Shown one piece after another: positions 1 to 8,810 of a stretch of 64,000 bases of DNA. Positions within the stretch are counted from its first letter, which is position 1. Every line of letters begins with the position of its first letter. The notes under the pieces were generated by a model. That model saw only the letters and a list, made by a program, of their open reading frames with translations. It was not told the origin of the DNA and did no database searches. Both the position numbers and the translations under genes were made by a program. Source of the stretch: Bacteroidota bacterium (GTDB lineage Bacteria; Bacteroidota; Bacteroidia; AKYH767-A; OLB10); assembly GCA_016714535.1 (NCBI GenBank), contig JADKDR010000001.1:372001-436000 (forward strand), given 5' to 3'.

Positions 1-777
1 TCCATTCTGTCCTTGTATTCTTAAATCAGGATAGATTCCATATACATGCAGGTTTGATTGCGGGTTTGTTGTTCCCATACCCATGCGACTATCATTTTTT
101 ACATATAATCCAGTTGTGCCATTTGCAGTAAATTGAATAGGAATGTTGAATTTAGTTGAGATTAAAAATTTTGTTCCGGCAACATCCTCCATTGAGGCTT
201 CAGTACCTCCCCCAAATGTAAAATCTATTTTGGGTGCAAAGCCATCTATTCTTAAGGCATCTTTTATACTGGCATTACCAGCAACATGTAATTTGTAGGT
301 AGGTGTAGCAATGCCAATACCAACATTATTGTTACTGCTCAAACATGTTATAGCATCTGTACCTAATCCAAAGTTTCTAATCGAATAGTTGTTGTTATTA
401 AGACCACCTGTTTGCCATACTGCGGTGCCATTGGTACGATAGCTTACTGTATTTACATCTGTTGGATTTTTCTTATCCATGTAAATAAATGCACTTGCGG
501 TATTGCTTTTAATCTGCACCGCAGCTCCTCCCGAAGCAGGATTAACATCCAATAAGGTAGCTGGCGAGTTGGTACCAATACCTACCCTACCTTGATTGCT
601 AATAACCATACGTTGGGTGTTATTAGTTCGAAATTTTAAAGCACGACTGTCAGTAGTCCCTACAAAGTTGTTTACCGTGTCGGTGCCTGCATTGCCTGTT
701 AGCGCCCATTGCGCTTGTGTTACTTGTGTTGCACATGCCATTATAATGGCGGAAGCAACAATTTTTATTTTTCTCAT
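1..777 (-). CDS. Tail-fibre/endosialidase-type repeat surface protein, 3'-truncated
   Basis: This reading frame runs from an ATG at 777 off the left edge, giving 259 codons with no stop. It opens with a signal peptide (MRKIKIVASAIIMACATQVTQA, cleavage expected near the Ala after TQ). The rest carries spaced repeats of the form VGIGTxxPxxxLxV, at about residues 55-68, 130-145 and 230-245. This pattern is common in Bacteroidota exported proteins annotated as tail fibre domain-containing, which often end in an endosialidase chaperone domain; that end lies outside the window. The upstream sequence has an imperfect -7 element (CATATTTG) near 812-820. Its function is not known. It is probably a secreted or surface structural protein and not phage-derived, since no phage genes are nearby. 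Confidence 0.75.
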   Translation of the reverse strand, partial: MRKIKIVASAIIMACATQVTQAQWALTGNAGTDTVNNFVGTTDSRALKFRTNNTQRMVISNQGRVGIGTNSPATLLDVNPASGGAAVQIKSNTASAFIYMDKKNPTDVNTVSYRTNGTAVWQTGGLNNNNYSIRNFGLGTDAITCLSSNNNVGIGIATPTYKLHVAGNASIKDALRIDGFAPKIDFTFGGGTEASMEDVAGTKFLISTKFNIPIQFTANGTTGLYVKNDSRMGMGTTNPQSNLHVYGIYPDLRIQGQNG

Positions 778-1118
778 TTTTTTGATTAATTTTTTGATGT
801 TTAAGTTTCTGATGCAAATATGTGCATCAAGGCATGCCCAAGTCAATACAACGAAAGTTGTAATTTTAATGGCAAATCAACTTTGTGATAATTTCGTAAC
901 CTGCAAAAGCGACTTATATAGTTGCCGTTTTAATAAATTAGACTGCCTTTATGCAAACAAGCACCTCATAGCTAAGGTGCTCAGTGACTGCTCAAAAAAA
1001 AATTCAGGGTTAAAGGACAAAAAATAACATAGCAATACAATTGATTATTGCCTTTGCAAATTTTTAGAGGCCTTTTTATGCGTGATAGTTTTTGGGACTT
1101 ACGAAAACAACTTTATAC
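778..1118. other. Intergenic region without a recognised gene
   Basis: This 341-bp stretch separates the partial surface protein from the response regulator. It contains a small hairpin at about 961-980 (GCACCT pairing with AGGTGC) and an A-rich run near 993-1002. No coding potential or convincing terminator was seen. Confidence 0.5.
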
Positions 1119-1760
1119 CTAAAAGAAAAAGAATTTGTTTACTTTATTTAGTGCTTCGGTACGTGTGTTTACATGCAGTTTTTGATATATGTTATGTACA
1201 TGCCTGCGTACTGTTTCTATACTGATAAAAGATTTTTCTGCAATCTCTTTGTATCGATATCCTTTTGCAAGCAAGTCTAATATTTCGTGCTCGCGGTCGG
1301 TTAGCATTTCTGTGTTTCCTGACTTTGTTTTTTTGGGTTGCGAAAATGAACCAACAACTTTACGTGCTATCTGACTGCTCATGGGGGAGCCACCTGCATG
1401 CAGTTGGCTTATTGCTTCTAGTAGTTCTTGAGGTGGTGTCTTTTTTAGTATATAGCCGTGTGCTCCAGCTTGCAATGCATCAAACACTTTTTCATCATCC
1501 TCATATACTGTACACATGAGGTACTGGGTTTTGTAATTTAGCTTAACTAGTTTTTGAATACATTCTATGCCATTCATACCAGGTAAATTAATATCCATTA
1601 GCACCACATCTACATTTTGCGTTGTTAGGTTGTCAACTGCGTCCTCTGCATTTTCATAAGCTGCTATTAGTTTAAATCCAAAGGCATGATTTACGATATC
1701 AATCAGAGATTTTCTAATTAAATCAGTATCTTCTACTATTGCAACACGTATATCGTCCAT
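1119..1760 (-). CDS. NarL/LuxR-family response regulator
   Basis: A 213-residue two-domain regulator. Residues 1-120 form a receiver domain with the acidic pair at E10-D11, the phospho-acceptor Asp56 (in LMDINLPG), Thr84 and Lys106. Residues about 150-207 form a LuxR-type helix-turn-helix (LTDREHEILDLLAKG, then IAEKSFISIETVRRHV). It should be phosphorylated by the sensor kinase encoded just upstream on the same strand (1834-3954), with a gap of 73 bp. The gap carries its own TAnnTTTG promoter element, so the regulator can be expressed separately from the kinase. The C-terminus ends in a run of phenylalanines (KVNKFFFF). Target genes cannot be read from the sequence. Confidence 0.93.
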   Translation of the reverse strand: MDDIRVAIVEDTDLIRKSLIDIVNHAFGFKLIAAYENAEDAVDNLTTQNVDVVLMDINLPGMNGIECIQKLVKLNYKTQYLMCTVYEDDEKVFDALQAGAHGYILKKTPPQELLEAISQLHAGGSPMSSQIARKVVGSFSQPKKTKSGNTEMLTDREHEILDLLAKGYRYKEIAEKSFISIETVRRHVHNIYQKLHVNTRTEALNKVNKFFFF

Positions 1761-1782
1761 TTTAGTTTAAATTAATGTGATG

Positions 1783-1813
1783 CAAAAATATTTACCGGCA
1801 ATTTGATAAGCAA
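1783..1813 (-). promoter_or_regulatory. Bacteroidota-type promoter of the response regulator
   Basis: On the minus strand the -7 element TATTTTTG lies at 1790-1783 (TAnnTTTG consensus). A TTG at 1813-1811 lies 20 nt upstream of it, the usual -33 spacing. It ends 23 bp before the ATG at 1760. Confidence 0.6.
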
Positions 1814-1833
1814 TACAACTTTCGTGTTAATCT

Positions 1834-3954
1834 TTACTTTAATTCAATTTGTAATTTAACATCAGTTCCATTCCCTTGTTTTGTAATTATTTGTGCACTA
1901 CCTCCTATTTCTTTCATTCGCTCTTGTATATTTTTGAGGCCGCTTCCATTTTTTCTTACGTTGCTCATGTCAAACCCTTTTCCATTATCTGCAATATTAA
2001 TTTGTAATTGATTTTGCTGCAACATTATTTTTAGATTAAGCTCCGTTGCATCTGAATATTTTAAAGCGTTGTTAATTACCTCTTTTACCGTCAACAGTAT
2101 ATTTCTACGTACTTCTCCTGTTAGTTTTTTATCAGCTATAGTTGCTGGCAATTGCATATTTAATTTTACAGATGAATGCTGTATGGTTTGTTGCGCATAC
2201 TCATGTATGTAGCTAATCAAATTTTCAAGTGTGTCATTTTTTGTATTCAAGGCCCATACCATCTCGCGCATATTATCTATAAGCGTATTAGCTGTGCCAC
2301 TTATATCATTCATATTGTTGCCGGATGTGCGTGGGTTGTTGCTCATCATGGCAATGGCTGTAAGGCCGCTGCCTAGCTCATCGTGCAAGTCGCTCGAAAT
2401 ACGTGTGCGTTCCTTTTCAAGTAGCTGTTGCTGCTCCAGTTTTTTCTTTAATTGATAACGATTAAAAAATACAAAGCCAAATACCAGTGCACTTATAAAT
2501 GCTGCAATGATACCCGTCTGTATTAATTTTTGATTTAGAATTTGGCGTTCATCAATTTGAGCTTGTTGCGCAGCTATTTGCAATTGCTGCTCTTGTGCTA
2601 TGGTCTGTAATGATTTTTGTTGCAGATCATTTTGTTGTTGTATTATTCTTAGCTCACCGAGTTCACTGGTTTGTTTTAGCAAACTAATTTCAGTTTCTTT
2701 TTGTTGTGCCTCTTTATAATTACCCGCTATAATGGCTTCTTGTTTTTCTAACTCAAGTTTCGATATTTTTTTTGCTGTTTCAAATTGTTTAATTGTTGCA
2801 TCTTTTATTTCTGTTTCATATTTTAAATTTAATTCATTTAAGTTCTGAGCAACACTGTTGGAATTTATAGAATCATTAATATGCACAAGGGAATCATTGT
2901 AACTTAATGCCGATTCAAAGTCTTTATGCAATTTACAAATAATTACCATGCTTTTGTATGCTGCCAATAGCCGTTGCACATCTCCTACATTTTTTGAAAT
3001 TTGTATTGCCTCAGCACAACATTTAATAGCTGTATCCGTATTGCCGAGATGAGCGGTAGCCTCAGCATATAAATGCAACCCCCGTGCATGCCATGTTGTA
3101 GGTTTTTCATTTTTCGAGATATGCAATGCCTCTTGAGCATAATAAAAAGTGGAGTCATATACTCTACTTGTTTTGAATGCATTAGCTATGTTTAGGTATC
3201 CAATAATTATTTGCTCTTTATTTTGCCGTTTTAATGAAATATCAACATTCATTTTATATATATAAACAGCACTATCAATTTTATATTGTTCCAAATAGAT
3301 AGAGCCAAAAGCAGAATTCAAGTTCCATGATAATTGTTCATCAGGATACGTTAGTAAGTTTGTGCGCGCTTTCTCGAAATATGCCAATGCCATTTTATAA
3401 TCATTTAATTGCCTGCGATATATGGTGCCAATGTTTATTTGCATGGCAGGAATCCTAGCAAATTCGTGATGCGCTTCGCTATATTTAATTGCCTTAATGT
3501 ACATGTCAAGAGCTGCATTATAATTGCCTAACCTATTATAGCAAATACCGCTACTATTTGCATAGCTTACATAATAAGTAGAATCATGGTTATTAAGCAT
3601 CAGTCTATGCAAAGTATCTAAATACAGTTGCGCTTTTTTGTAATCGGACTTGTCAAGAGTAAACAGTGCATAATAAGTTAATGCCATCATTCGACCCTTA
3701 TTATAGTTGACTTTTTGAGCTATACTATCACAAATATTTAAATAATACATGCCAGAGTCTGCCTTATATAGTTTATAAGCATCACTAAGCTTGCAGTTGC
3801 AAATTACCTTCGAGGTATCATGCATTGGCTTTGTGTTAAAGGCAAGTAACGAATCTATTACTGGCCGATTTTTTTGTGCGCTCACATAGGTTGCATTAAT
3901 ACAAACAGTAATGAGTAATAAGATACCTATAAAAAGGGCGGTATGCTTGGTCAT
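1834..3954 (-). CDS. TPR-containing sensor histidine kinase (HisKA_3 type)
   Basis: A 706-residue sensor kinase, counted from the ATG at 3954. An earlier TTG at 3978 lies inside the -7 promoter element and is unlikely to be the start. The chain has a signal peptide or N-terminal anchor (MTKHTALFIGILLLITV). A periplasmic region of about 340 residues with tetratricopeptide-like helices follows, then a Gln-rich coiled coil (about 360-470) and a transmembrane helix (IIAAFISALVFGFVFF). The HisKA_3 domain has phospho-acceptor His524 in SSDLHDELG. The HATPase_c domain has an N-box (INNALKY), DNGKGF at 656-661 and GSGLKNI. This kinase type pairs with NarL regulators, and one lies 73 bp downstream. 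The ligand is unknown. Confidence 0.92.
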   Translation of the reverse strand: MTKHTALFIGILLLITVCINATYVSAQKNRPVIDSLLAFNTKPMHDTSKVICNCKLSDAYKLYKADSGMYYLNICDSIAQKVNYNKGRMMALTYYALFTLDKSDYKKAQLYLDTLHRLMLNNHDSTYYVSYANSSGICYNRLGNYNAALDMYIKAIKYSEAHHEFARIPAMQINIGTIYRRQLNDYKMALAYFEKARTNLLTYPDEQLSWNLNSAFGSIYLEQYKIDSAVYIYKMNVDISLKRQNKEQIIIGYLNIANAFKTSRVYDSTFYYAQEALHISKNEKPTTWHARGLHLYAEATAHLGNTDTAIKCCAEAIQISKNVGDVQRLLAAYKSMVIICKLHKDFESALSYNDSLVHINDSINSNSVAQNLNELNLKYETEIKDATIKQFETAKKISKLELEKQEAIIAGNYKEAQQKETEISLLKQTSELGELRIIQQQNDLQQKSLQTIAQEQQLQIAAQQAQIDERQILNQKLIQTGIIAAFISALVFGFVFFNRYQLKKKLEQQQLLEKERTRISSDLHDELGSGLTAIAMMSNNPRTSGNNMNDISGTANTLIDNMREMVWALNTKNDTLENLISYIHEYAQQTIQHSSVKLNMQLPATIADKKLTGEVRRNILLTVKEVINNALKYSDATELNLKIMLQQNQLQINIADNGKGFDMSNVRKNGSGLKNIQERMKEIGGSAQIITKQGNGTDVKLQIELK

Positions 3955-3975
3955 CCGTGTAAAATTAATTTTAGG

Positions 3976-3983
3976 CAAATATA
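3976..3983 (-). promoter_or_regulatory. -7 promoter element of the sensor kinase gene
   Basis: TATATTTG on the minus strand matches TAnnTTTG and lies 21 bp upstream of the ATG at 3954. The 319-bp region 3955-4273 between the kinase and dnaJ holds nothing else recognisable. Confidence 0.55.
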
Positions 3984-4273
3984 AAATTAACTTTAAAAAA
4001 ACCTATACAAATTGATAAAAGGAAGTCACTTGTATTCCCCTTACTAACTTACCTTACCGGGCAGTAAAAATCACCTGGTCAATAAATCGGTTAGTTAGAA
4101 TTTTATTCCATCTTTTACAAGCACCATTGTTTTATCAAACTATTGATAATATATGAACATAGTTTACACCAACATGCAAGGATGATGTCTGATTTTTTTC
4201 AAAGAGTACTTTAATAAGATACCTGAAATGAAGCTAACGGTAACGTTATATGTTTGAAGACTTAATGGAAGGA

Positions 4274-5434
4274 TTACTGTTGAAAGTACTCTTTCATACG
4301 ATCGAAAAATCCTTTTTCATTCTTGCCGGGTTTGGGTTTAAAGTTTTCCGACTGTCCAAGTTTCTCCATAATTTTACGCTCTTCGCTTGTTAGGCTTTGT
4401 GGTGTCCACACATTCACATTAATAAGCTGGTCACCATGCTGATAGCTGTTAACTACCGGCATTCCCTTGCCTTTAAGGCGCAGTACTTTACCGGCCTGTG
4501 TGCCCGGCTCAATTTTTATGCGTGCCTTTCCGGTAATGGTAGGTACTTCGAGTTGTACACCAAGTGCAGCATCGGTTATGCTGATGTATAAATCGTAAAT
4601 GAGGTTATGATTATCGCGTTTAAGATGTGCGTGTTCCACTTCTTCAATAAGCACATAGAGGTCGCCTGCCATGCCGCCACGTTCGCCAGCATTGCCCTTT
4701 CCTGAAACATTGAGCTGCATACCTTCGGCAACACCTGCCGGAATATTAATGCTGATGGTTTCTTCGGCAGGGCGAGTGCCGCTACCGTAGCAAGTTTTGC
4801 ATTTATTAGTAATAATCTGCCCTTCGCCTTCGCATGTAGGGCAAATGGTAGCAGTTTGCATCTGACCAAAAATGGTGTTGCTTATACGGTTTACCTGCCC
4901 ACGTCCCTGACAGGTACTGCACGAATTAAAGCCGCTGCTGCCCTGCGCTCCTGAGCCACTGCATGAAGTACAACGCGCCTGCTTATGCACTTTTATTTTT
5001 TTCTCACATCCATTAGCAACTTCTTCCAGCGTAAGTGCAACCTTTATGCGCAAGTTACTGCCCTTGCGGCCCTGTCCTCGCTGCTGCCTGCGGTTGCCAC
5101 CAAAAAATCCATCAAATCCCGACCCTTCGAATACGCTGCCAAAATGCTCGAAGATATCATCCATGCTCATGCCGCCACCAAAGCCATTGCCACCACCACC
5201 TGCAGCCCCACCTACTCCGGCATGTCCAAATTGATCGTAGCGTTGCTTTTTTTCGGGGTTGCTAAGTACTTCGTAAGCCTCGGCTGCTTCCTTAAATTTT
5301 TCTTCGGCTGCTTTATCGCCAGGATTTTTATCGGGATGAAATTTGATTGCTAACTGTCGGTAAGCTTTTTTCAACTCTGCTTCCGAAGCACTTTTGCTTA
5401 CACCCAGTATTTCGTAATAATCGCGTTTTGACAT
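4274..5434 (-). CDS. dnaJ: Chaperone protein DnaJ (Hsp40)
   Basis: A 386-residue, full-length type I DnaJ. The J domain (about 1-70) has the HPD motif in IKFHPDKNPG, which stimulates the ATPase of DnaK. It is followed by a Gly/Phe-rich linker (about 75-125). Four CxxCxGxG zinc-binding repeats follow (CTSCSGSG, CSTCQGRG, CPTCEGEG, CKTCYGSG), then the two C-terminal substrate-binding beta domains. It acts in the cytoplasm with DnaK and GrpE in protein folding and heat stress. It lies 17 bp downstream of grpE on the same strand, so the two form an operon. The dnaK gene is not in the window. Confidence 0.97.
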   Translation of the reverse strand: MSKRDYYEILGVSKSASEAELKKAYRQLAIKFHPDKNPGDKAAEEKFKEAAEAYEVLSNPEKKQRYDQFGHAGVGGAAGGGGNGFGGGMSMDDIFEHFGSVFEGSGFDGFFGGNRRQQRGQGRKGSNLRIKVALTLEEVANGCEKKIKVHKQARCTSCSGSGAQGSSGFNSCSTCQGRGQVNRISNTIFGQMQTATICPTCEGEGQIITNKCKTCYGSGTRPAEETISINIPAGVAEGMQLNVSGKGNAGERGGMAGDLYVLIEEVEHAHLKRDNHNLIYDLYISITDAALGVQLEVPTITGKARIKIEPGTQAGKVLRLKGKGMPVVNSYQHGDQLINVNVWTPQSLTSEERKIMEKLGQSENFKPKPGKNEKGFFDRMKEYFQQ

Positions 5435-5451
5435 TTTCTTTCCTTACATAA

Positions 5452-6014
5452 TTAACCGCCCACTACCACTTTGGCATGTCGGATAACTTTTCCTTTTAAT
5501 AAATAACCCTTTTCTACTTCTTCAATTACGGTATTCTTTTTTGCCTCATCAGCTGTGGGCATCGTTGTAATGGCCTCGTGCAACTCGGCATCAAATACGG
5601 TGCCTGTGCAGTTCATAGCCTCAAGCCCTTTGTTATCAAGTATCGATTTCAGTTTATTATAAATGAGATGTATTCCATCCAGAGCACTTTTATCATCACT
5701 TACCGAAATTGCTTTTATAGCTCTTTCAAAATCATCCATCACCGGCAACATAGCAACCATCATATCGCTTGAAGCTGTTGCGAGCAGTTCCATCCGTTCT
5801 TTTAATGTGCGCTTTTTGTAATTATCAAACTCTGCATTGAGTCTTAAAATCGATCGCGCATTTCACCGGCTTGCTGTCTTGCTTCTGCCAGTTCCTCTTG
5901 TTCGGTTTCTATCTGACCAATAATGTCTTCATCCTGCTCGTGCATAGGCAGTCCCTCGGTATTTTCATCATTTTTTGTGTGCTCTATGGGTTCTTGCGTC
6001 TTATTATCTTCCAT
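5452..6014 (-). CDS. grpE: Nucleotide exchange factor GrpE, frameshifted
   Basis: GrpE releases ADP from DnaK and works with DnaJ, whose gene follows. The gene is read in two pieces. The first, from the ATG at 6014, gives the acidic, coiled-coil N-terminus ending at EMRDRF, then a stop. The second continues in another frame as LNAEFDNYKKRTLKERMELL, the hallmark GrpE segment, then VMDDFERAIKA, to the end at 5452. Adding one T to the T4 run (plus-strand A run 5846-5849) joins them as MRDRFLRLNAEF, giving 187 residues, a normal length. A TTG at 6050 would add 12 residues. Consensus error is likelier than real loss, because grpE is normally needed for growth. Confidence 0.88.
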
Positions 6015-6199
6015 TTTTGCCTTTTCTTTATTTTTAAAAATATTAAACAAGTTGTTGATTATTAGAAATGTTTAGGGGCTCTTTTTTTTAAAAAAGCCCA
6101 ATGATGCAACAGCAATAGCTGCGTACTCCTGTTTTTTTTGCTTTTGCTGGCCTGATTCAAATATTTTGCCATCGGCAAATTATGGTCAAATTGTCACAC

Positions 6200-6237
6200 A
6201 AAAAAACCGGCTGATTTATCTACTAAACCAACCGGTT
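6200..6237 (-). terminator. Rho-independent terminator after the TlpA-like gene
   Basis: On the minus strand AACCGG (6237-6232) pairs with CCGGTT (6210-6205) around a 21-nt loop and runs into a T tract. It lies about 30 bp after the stop at 6267. The long loop makes it moderate in quality. Confidence 0.5.
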
Positions 6238-6266
6238 ATTAAATACTATTGCCCCTGATTGTTAAA

Positions 6267-6815
6267 TTATTTAGCTGTCTTGAGTTTTTCAAGTGCATCT
6301 GTCAATGCCTGTCCGCGAAGGCCTATTCCTACAATAATGCCCTTTTCGTTTATTAGCCAATTGGTAGGAATGGAATTTACCCCATAGGTTTCGGCTGCTT
6401 TCGAATACCAACCGCCCAGGTCACTAACATGATATGGCCACACCAGTCCATCTGCCGATATTGCCTGAGTCCATTTATCCTTGTTTTGATCTAGCGATAC
6501 GCTATACACGGTAAAGCCCTTAGCATTTTTATTGAACTTAACATCTTTATATTTGTTGTAAGCCTCCACAACATGGGGATTCTCTTTGCGACAAGGGCCG
6601 CACCACGATGCCCAAAAGTCGAGCAAAACGACTTTGCCTCTCAAACTAGAAAGCTTGATTGCTTTTCCTTCAGGACTATTAAAAGTAAGGTCGATGGCTT
6701 CATTTCCCACCTGTACCCCTTGTGCAACTTTTGTCTTTTGTTGCTGACTATTTACACAAGTAACGGTTGAGGTTAAAATAACCATAGCAACCAATGACAG
6801 AACTACATTTTTCAT
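6267..6815 (-). CDS. TlpA-family thioredoxin-like protein
   Basis: A 182-residue exported thiol-disulfide protein. An N-terminal signal peptide (MKNVVLSLVAMVILTSTV) is followed by a thioredoxin fold of the TlpA/ResA/AhpC-TSA type. The redox motif is WCGPC, with Cys72 and Cys75. The cis-proline region follows the segment VNSIPTNWLINEKG near the C-terminus. Such proteins reduce disulfides in the periplasm, for instance during cytochrome c maturation; the actual partner here is not shown. TVTC at 17-20 is a weak lipobox, so it could be membrane-anchored. It is a single-gene unit with its own -7 element and a downstream terminator. Confidence 0.88.
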   Translation of the reverse strand: MKNVVLSLVAMVILTSTVTCVNSQQQKTKVAQGVQVGNEAIDLTFNSPEGKAIKLSSLRGKVVLLDFWASWCGPCRKENPHVVEAYNKYKDVKFNKNAKGFTVYSVSLDQNKDKWTQAISADGLVWPYHVSDLGGWYSKAAETYGVNSIPTNWLINEKGIIVGIGLRGQALTDALEKLKTAK

Positions 6816-6851
6816 ATTCTTATTTTATTTTGAAAAGAAGTTTTCGAATCG

Positions 6852-6859
6852 CAAAGATA
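6852..6859 (-). promoter_or_regulatory. -7 promoter element of the TlpA-like gene
   Basis: TATCTTTG on the minus strand (CAAAGATA on the plus strand) matches TAnnTTTG and lies 36 bp upstream of the ATG at 6815. Confidence 0.5.
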
Positions 6860-7037
6860 ATACCTCAGTTTACTTTACGATAATAATTAATGAAAAAATC
6901 AGAATTCAAAACCGGCCAGATAGCTGCTAACTAGAAGCCTAACCCTTTTCGAATGATATAAATTGACCTTGGGCTATGAAATTGGGGGACTTTTTTTTCC
7001 TTTGCTTATAAATTTCCAAAAACAAATACCTGACTTG

Positions 7038-8771
7038 ATGAAAAAGCAAATATCTGCACTGATATTATTAGTTACATTAAACATAGGGATGCTGAAGTCT
7101 CAAAGTTGCGAATTGTTTTGTAATGGCGATTTTGACAGCCTTAACTTGGCTGCACCCAACACGATATTTTATGCTACTGCCAGTCAGGTACCGTGTTGGC
7201 ATACTGACGACCCAAGTCAGGTTTTCGAGATTTGGGGCACTGGATATGTTGGTGTACCTTCATATGATGGGCAGTGTTTTCTTGAATTGAATGGTAGCAC
7301 TTATTCATCTGCATGGCAAGATATTACGGTATTGCCGGGAAGTAAACTGACTATTTCATTTGCGCACCGTGGCCGTTCGGGCATTGACACTATGGTTGTT
7401 AAAGTAGGACCGGTAGGCGGCCCCTATACTCAAGTAATTAAAGTTGCCGATGGTACAACAAGTTGGGGGTATTACTCAGTAACCTATACCATACCAAATA
7501 ATGGAACCAACTTCAGAGTGATGTTTACACCTACCTATGCAGCGGGTGGTGCAACGGTAGGAAATTTTCTCGATGCCGTTTCGGTAAGTACAACTTGTGC
7601 TCTTATTTCCAAAACCTGTTATGGTGATACAACTGAATTTATTGTTTTAGACTCAACAAGTTTTATATCGTTTGGATGGAATTTTGACGACCCTTCCACC
7701 GGTCCACTTAATAGTGCCTTTGATGCTTTTGCTACCCATGTTTTTTCGGCACCCGGAAACTACAATGTACAGTTGATAACGGTTGTTCCCTTTCCTCCTT
7801 ATGCCGATACGGTAATTTATCCGGTTACAATTGTTAATCAACCACAATTTAATTTAGGCAACGACACCATGCTTTGTCTGGGGCAATCTATTTTGCTCAG
7901 CCCCGGCATTTCGGGCAATTACTTGTGGAACACGGGAAGCACCAATGCAACCTGGAATGCAAATGCTTCGGGGACGTATATTGTAACCGTGTCGCAATCG
8001 GGATGTGCCAATACCGATACCATCGAAATCAGTTACATGCCATGCTCAGGTGTTATTGCAAACCTTGCATGTTCCGATACTAACTTTTGCGAAAAAAAAG
8101 CCATCGACTTTTTTGATCTTTCAATCAATAATCCCACTTCGTGGCAATGGACTTTTACCGGAGCCATTCCAAACACCTCTACTGACCAAAACCCGGCTGG
8201 GATTTATTACAGCAACTACGGGAGTTTCGATGTTCAATTAATTGCCTGCAATGGAGCCGGATGCGATACCATTCTGTTTTCAGGGTTTATTAATGAGTTC
8301 GCCTCGCCTACACCACCTTCGTTAACTATGAGCAACGATACCATCTATTGCCTCGCAACTAATGTTACGTACAATTGGTATAATGTAAATAACCCAAATA
8401 CAGTGTTGGCCACCACCGGCTATTATTACCCCTTACAAGCAGGACAGTACTATGTAACTATTACTGACAGCAATGAGTGCAACGCTACCTCGGCCTCTTA
8501 TTCGAGCAATGTAGGCTTTGCCGAAATGGATGGCGCATACATCAATTGCTACGTATCAGATAATTTGGTGCTTATCGAAACCTCCAGCGCCAATGAAAAC
8601 ATCCAATCGGTGTTGCTATATGATGTATCACCTAAATTAATTTCCTCCGAAATAATTACTACGCCCACAAAACGTATAGAGCTTGCTAAACCACAAATTC
8701 CAGGATTCTATTATTGCAAGGTATTGACAAATTCAGGCTTATACTTAAAGAAACTAATAGTTAATCATTAA
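7038..8771 (+). CDS. Secreted PKD-domain protein with putative T9SS sorting domain
   Basis: A 577-residue secreted protein, read from the ATG at 7038, which begins a clean signal peptide (MKKQISALILLVTLNIGMLKSQS). A TTG at 6963 would add 25 residues and is less likely. Residues about 25-195 resemble a jelly-roll carbohydrate-binding-like domain (FEIWGTGYVG, CFLELNGS, LPGSKLTISFAHRGRSG). Two PKD domains follow (one with WNFDDPSTG; one with SWQWTFTGA and TDQNPAGIYY). An Ig-like segment and a C-terminal beta domain of the kind used as a T9SS signal (VLLYDVS, PGFYYCKVLTNSG) complete the chain. Another PKD protein at 46559-48403 carries a near-identical PKD segment. The next gene encodes a choice-of-anchor-B protein, and the same pairing recurs at 46-51 kb. 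Confidence 0.82.
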   Translation: MKKQISALILLVTLNIGMLKSQSCELFCNGDFDSLNLAAPNTIFYATASQVPCWHTDDPSQVFEIWGTGYVGVPSYDGQCFLELNGSTYSSAWQDITVLPGSKLTISFAHRGRSGIDTMVVKVGPVGGPYTQVIKVADGTTSWGYYSVTYTIPNNGTNFRVMFTPTYAAGGATVGNFLDAVSVSTTCALISKTCYGDTTEFIVLDSTSFISFGWNFDDPSTGPLNSAFDAFATHVFSAPGNYNVQLITVVPFPPYADTVIYPVTIVNQPQFNLGNDTMLCLGQSILLSPGISGNYLWNTGSTNATWNANASGTYIVTVSQSGCANTDTIEISYMPCSGVIANLACSDTNFCEKKAIDFFDLSINNPTSWQWTFTGAIPNTSTDQNPAGIYYSNYGSFDVQLIACNGAGCDTILFSGFINEFASPTPPSLTMSNDTIYCLATNVTYNWYNVNNPNTVLATTGYYYPLQAGQYYVTITDSNECNATSASYSSNVGFAEMDGAYINCYVSDNLVLIETSSANENIQSVLLYDVSPKLISSEIITTPTKRIELAKPQIPGFYYCKVLTNSGLYLKKLIVNH

Positions 8772-8780
8772 TCTAAGTAG

Positions 8781-8788
8781 TAACTTTG
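8781..8788 (+). promoter_or_regulatory. -7 promoter element of the choice-of-anchor-B gene
   Basis: TAACTTTG matches TAnnTTTG and lies 22 bp upstream of the ATG at 8811, just after the stop of the PKD gene. No -33 TTG was seen at the expected spacing. Confidence 0.5.
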
Positions 8789-8810
8789 TTCCACTAATAA
8801 TTTAATTATC

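Noticed and set aside
1..777. Phage tail fibre gene in a prophage
   Set aside because: No other phage gene is visible and this repeat type is common in Bacteroidota exported proteins.
961..980. Hairpin as a terminator for the response regulator or the partial gene
   Set aside because: The stem is 6 bp with no T tract in either direction at the right place.
596..1027. Open frame of 143 codons on the plus strand
   Set aside because: It overlaps the opposite-strand signal-peptide gene and has no domain or promoter.
4985..5353. Long plus-strand open frames over dnaJ
   Set aside because: They are antisense frames of a fully conserved DnaJ sequence.
5840..5855. Programmed ribosomal frameshift in grpE
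   Set aside because: No slippery site plus stimulatory structure was seen; seven similar breaks in the window make sequence error simpler.
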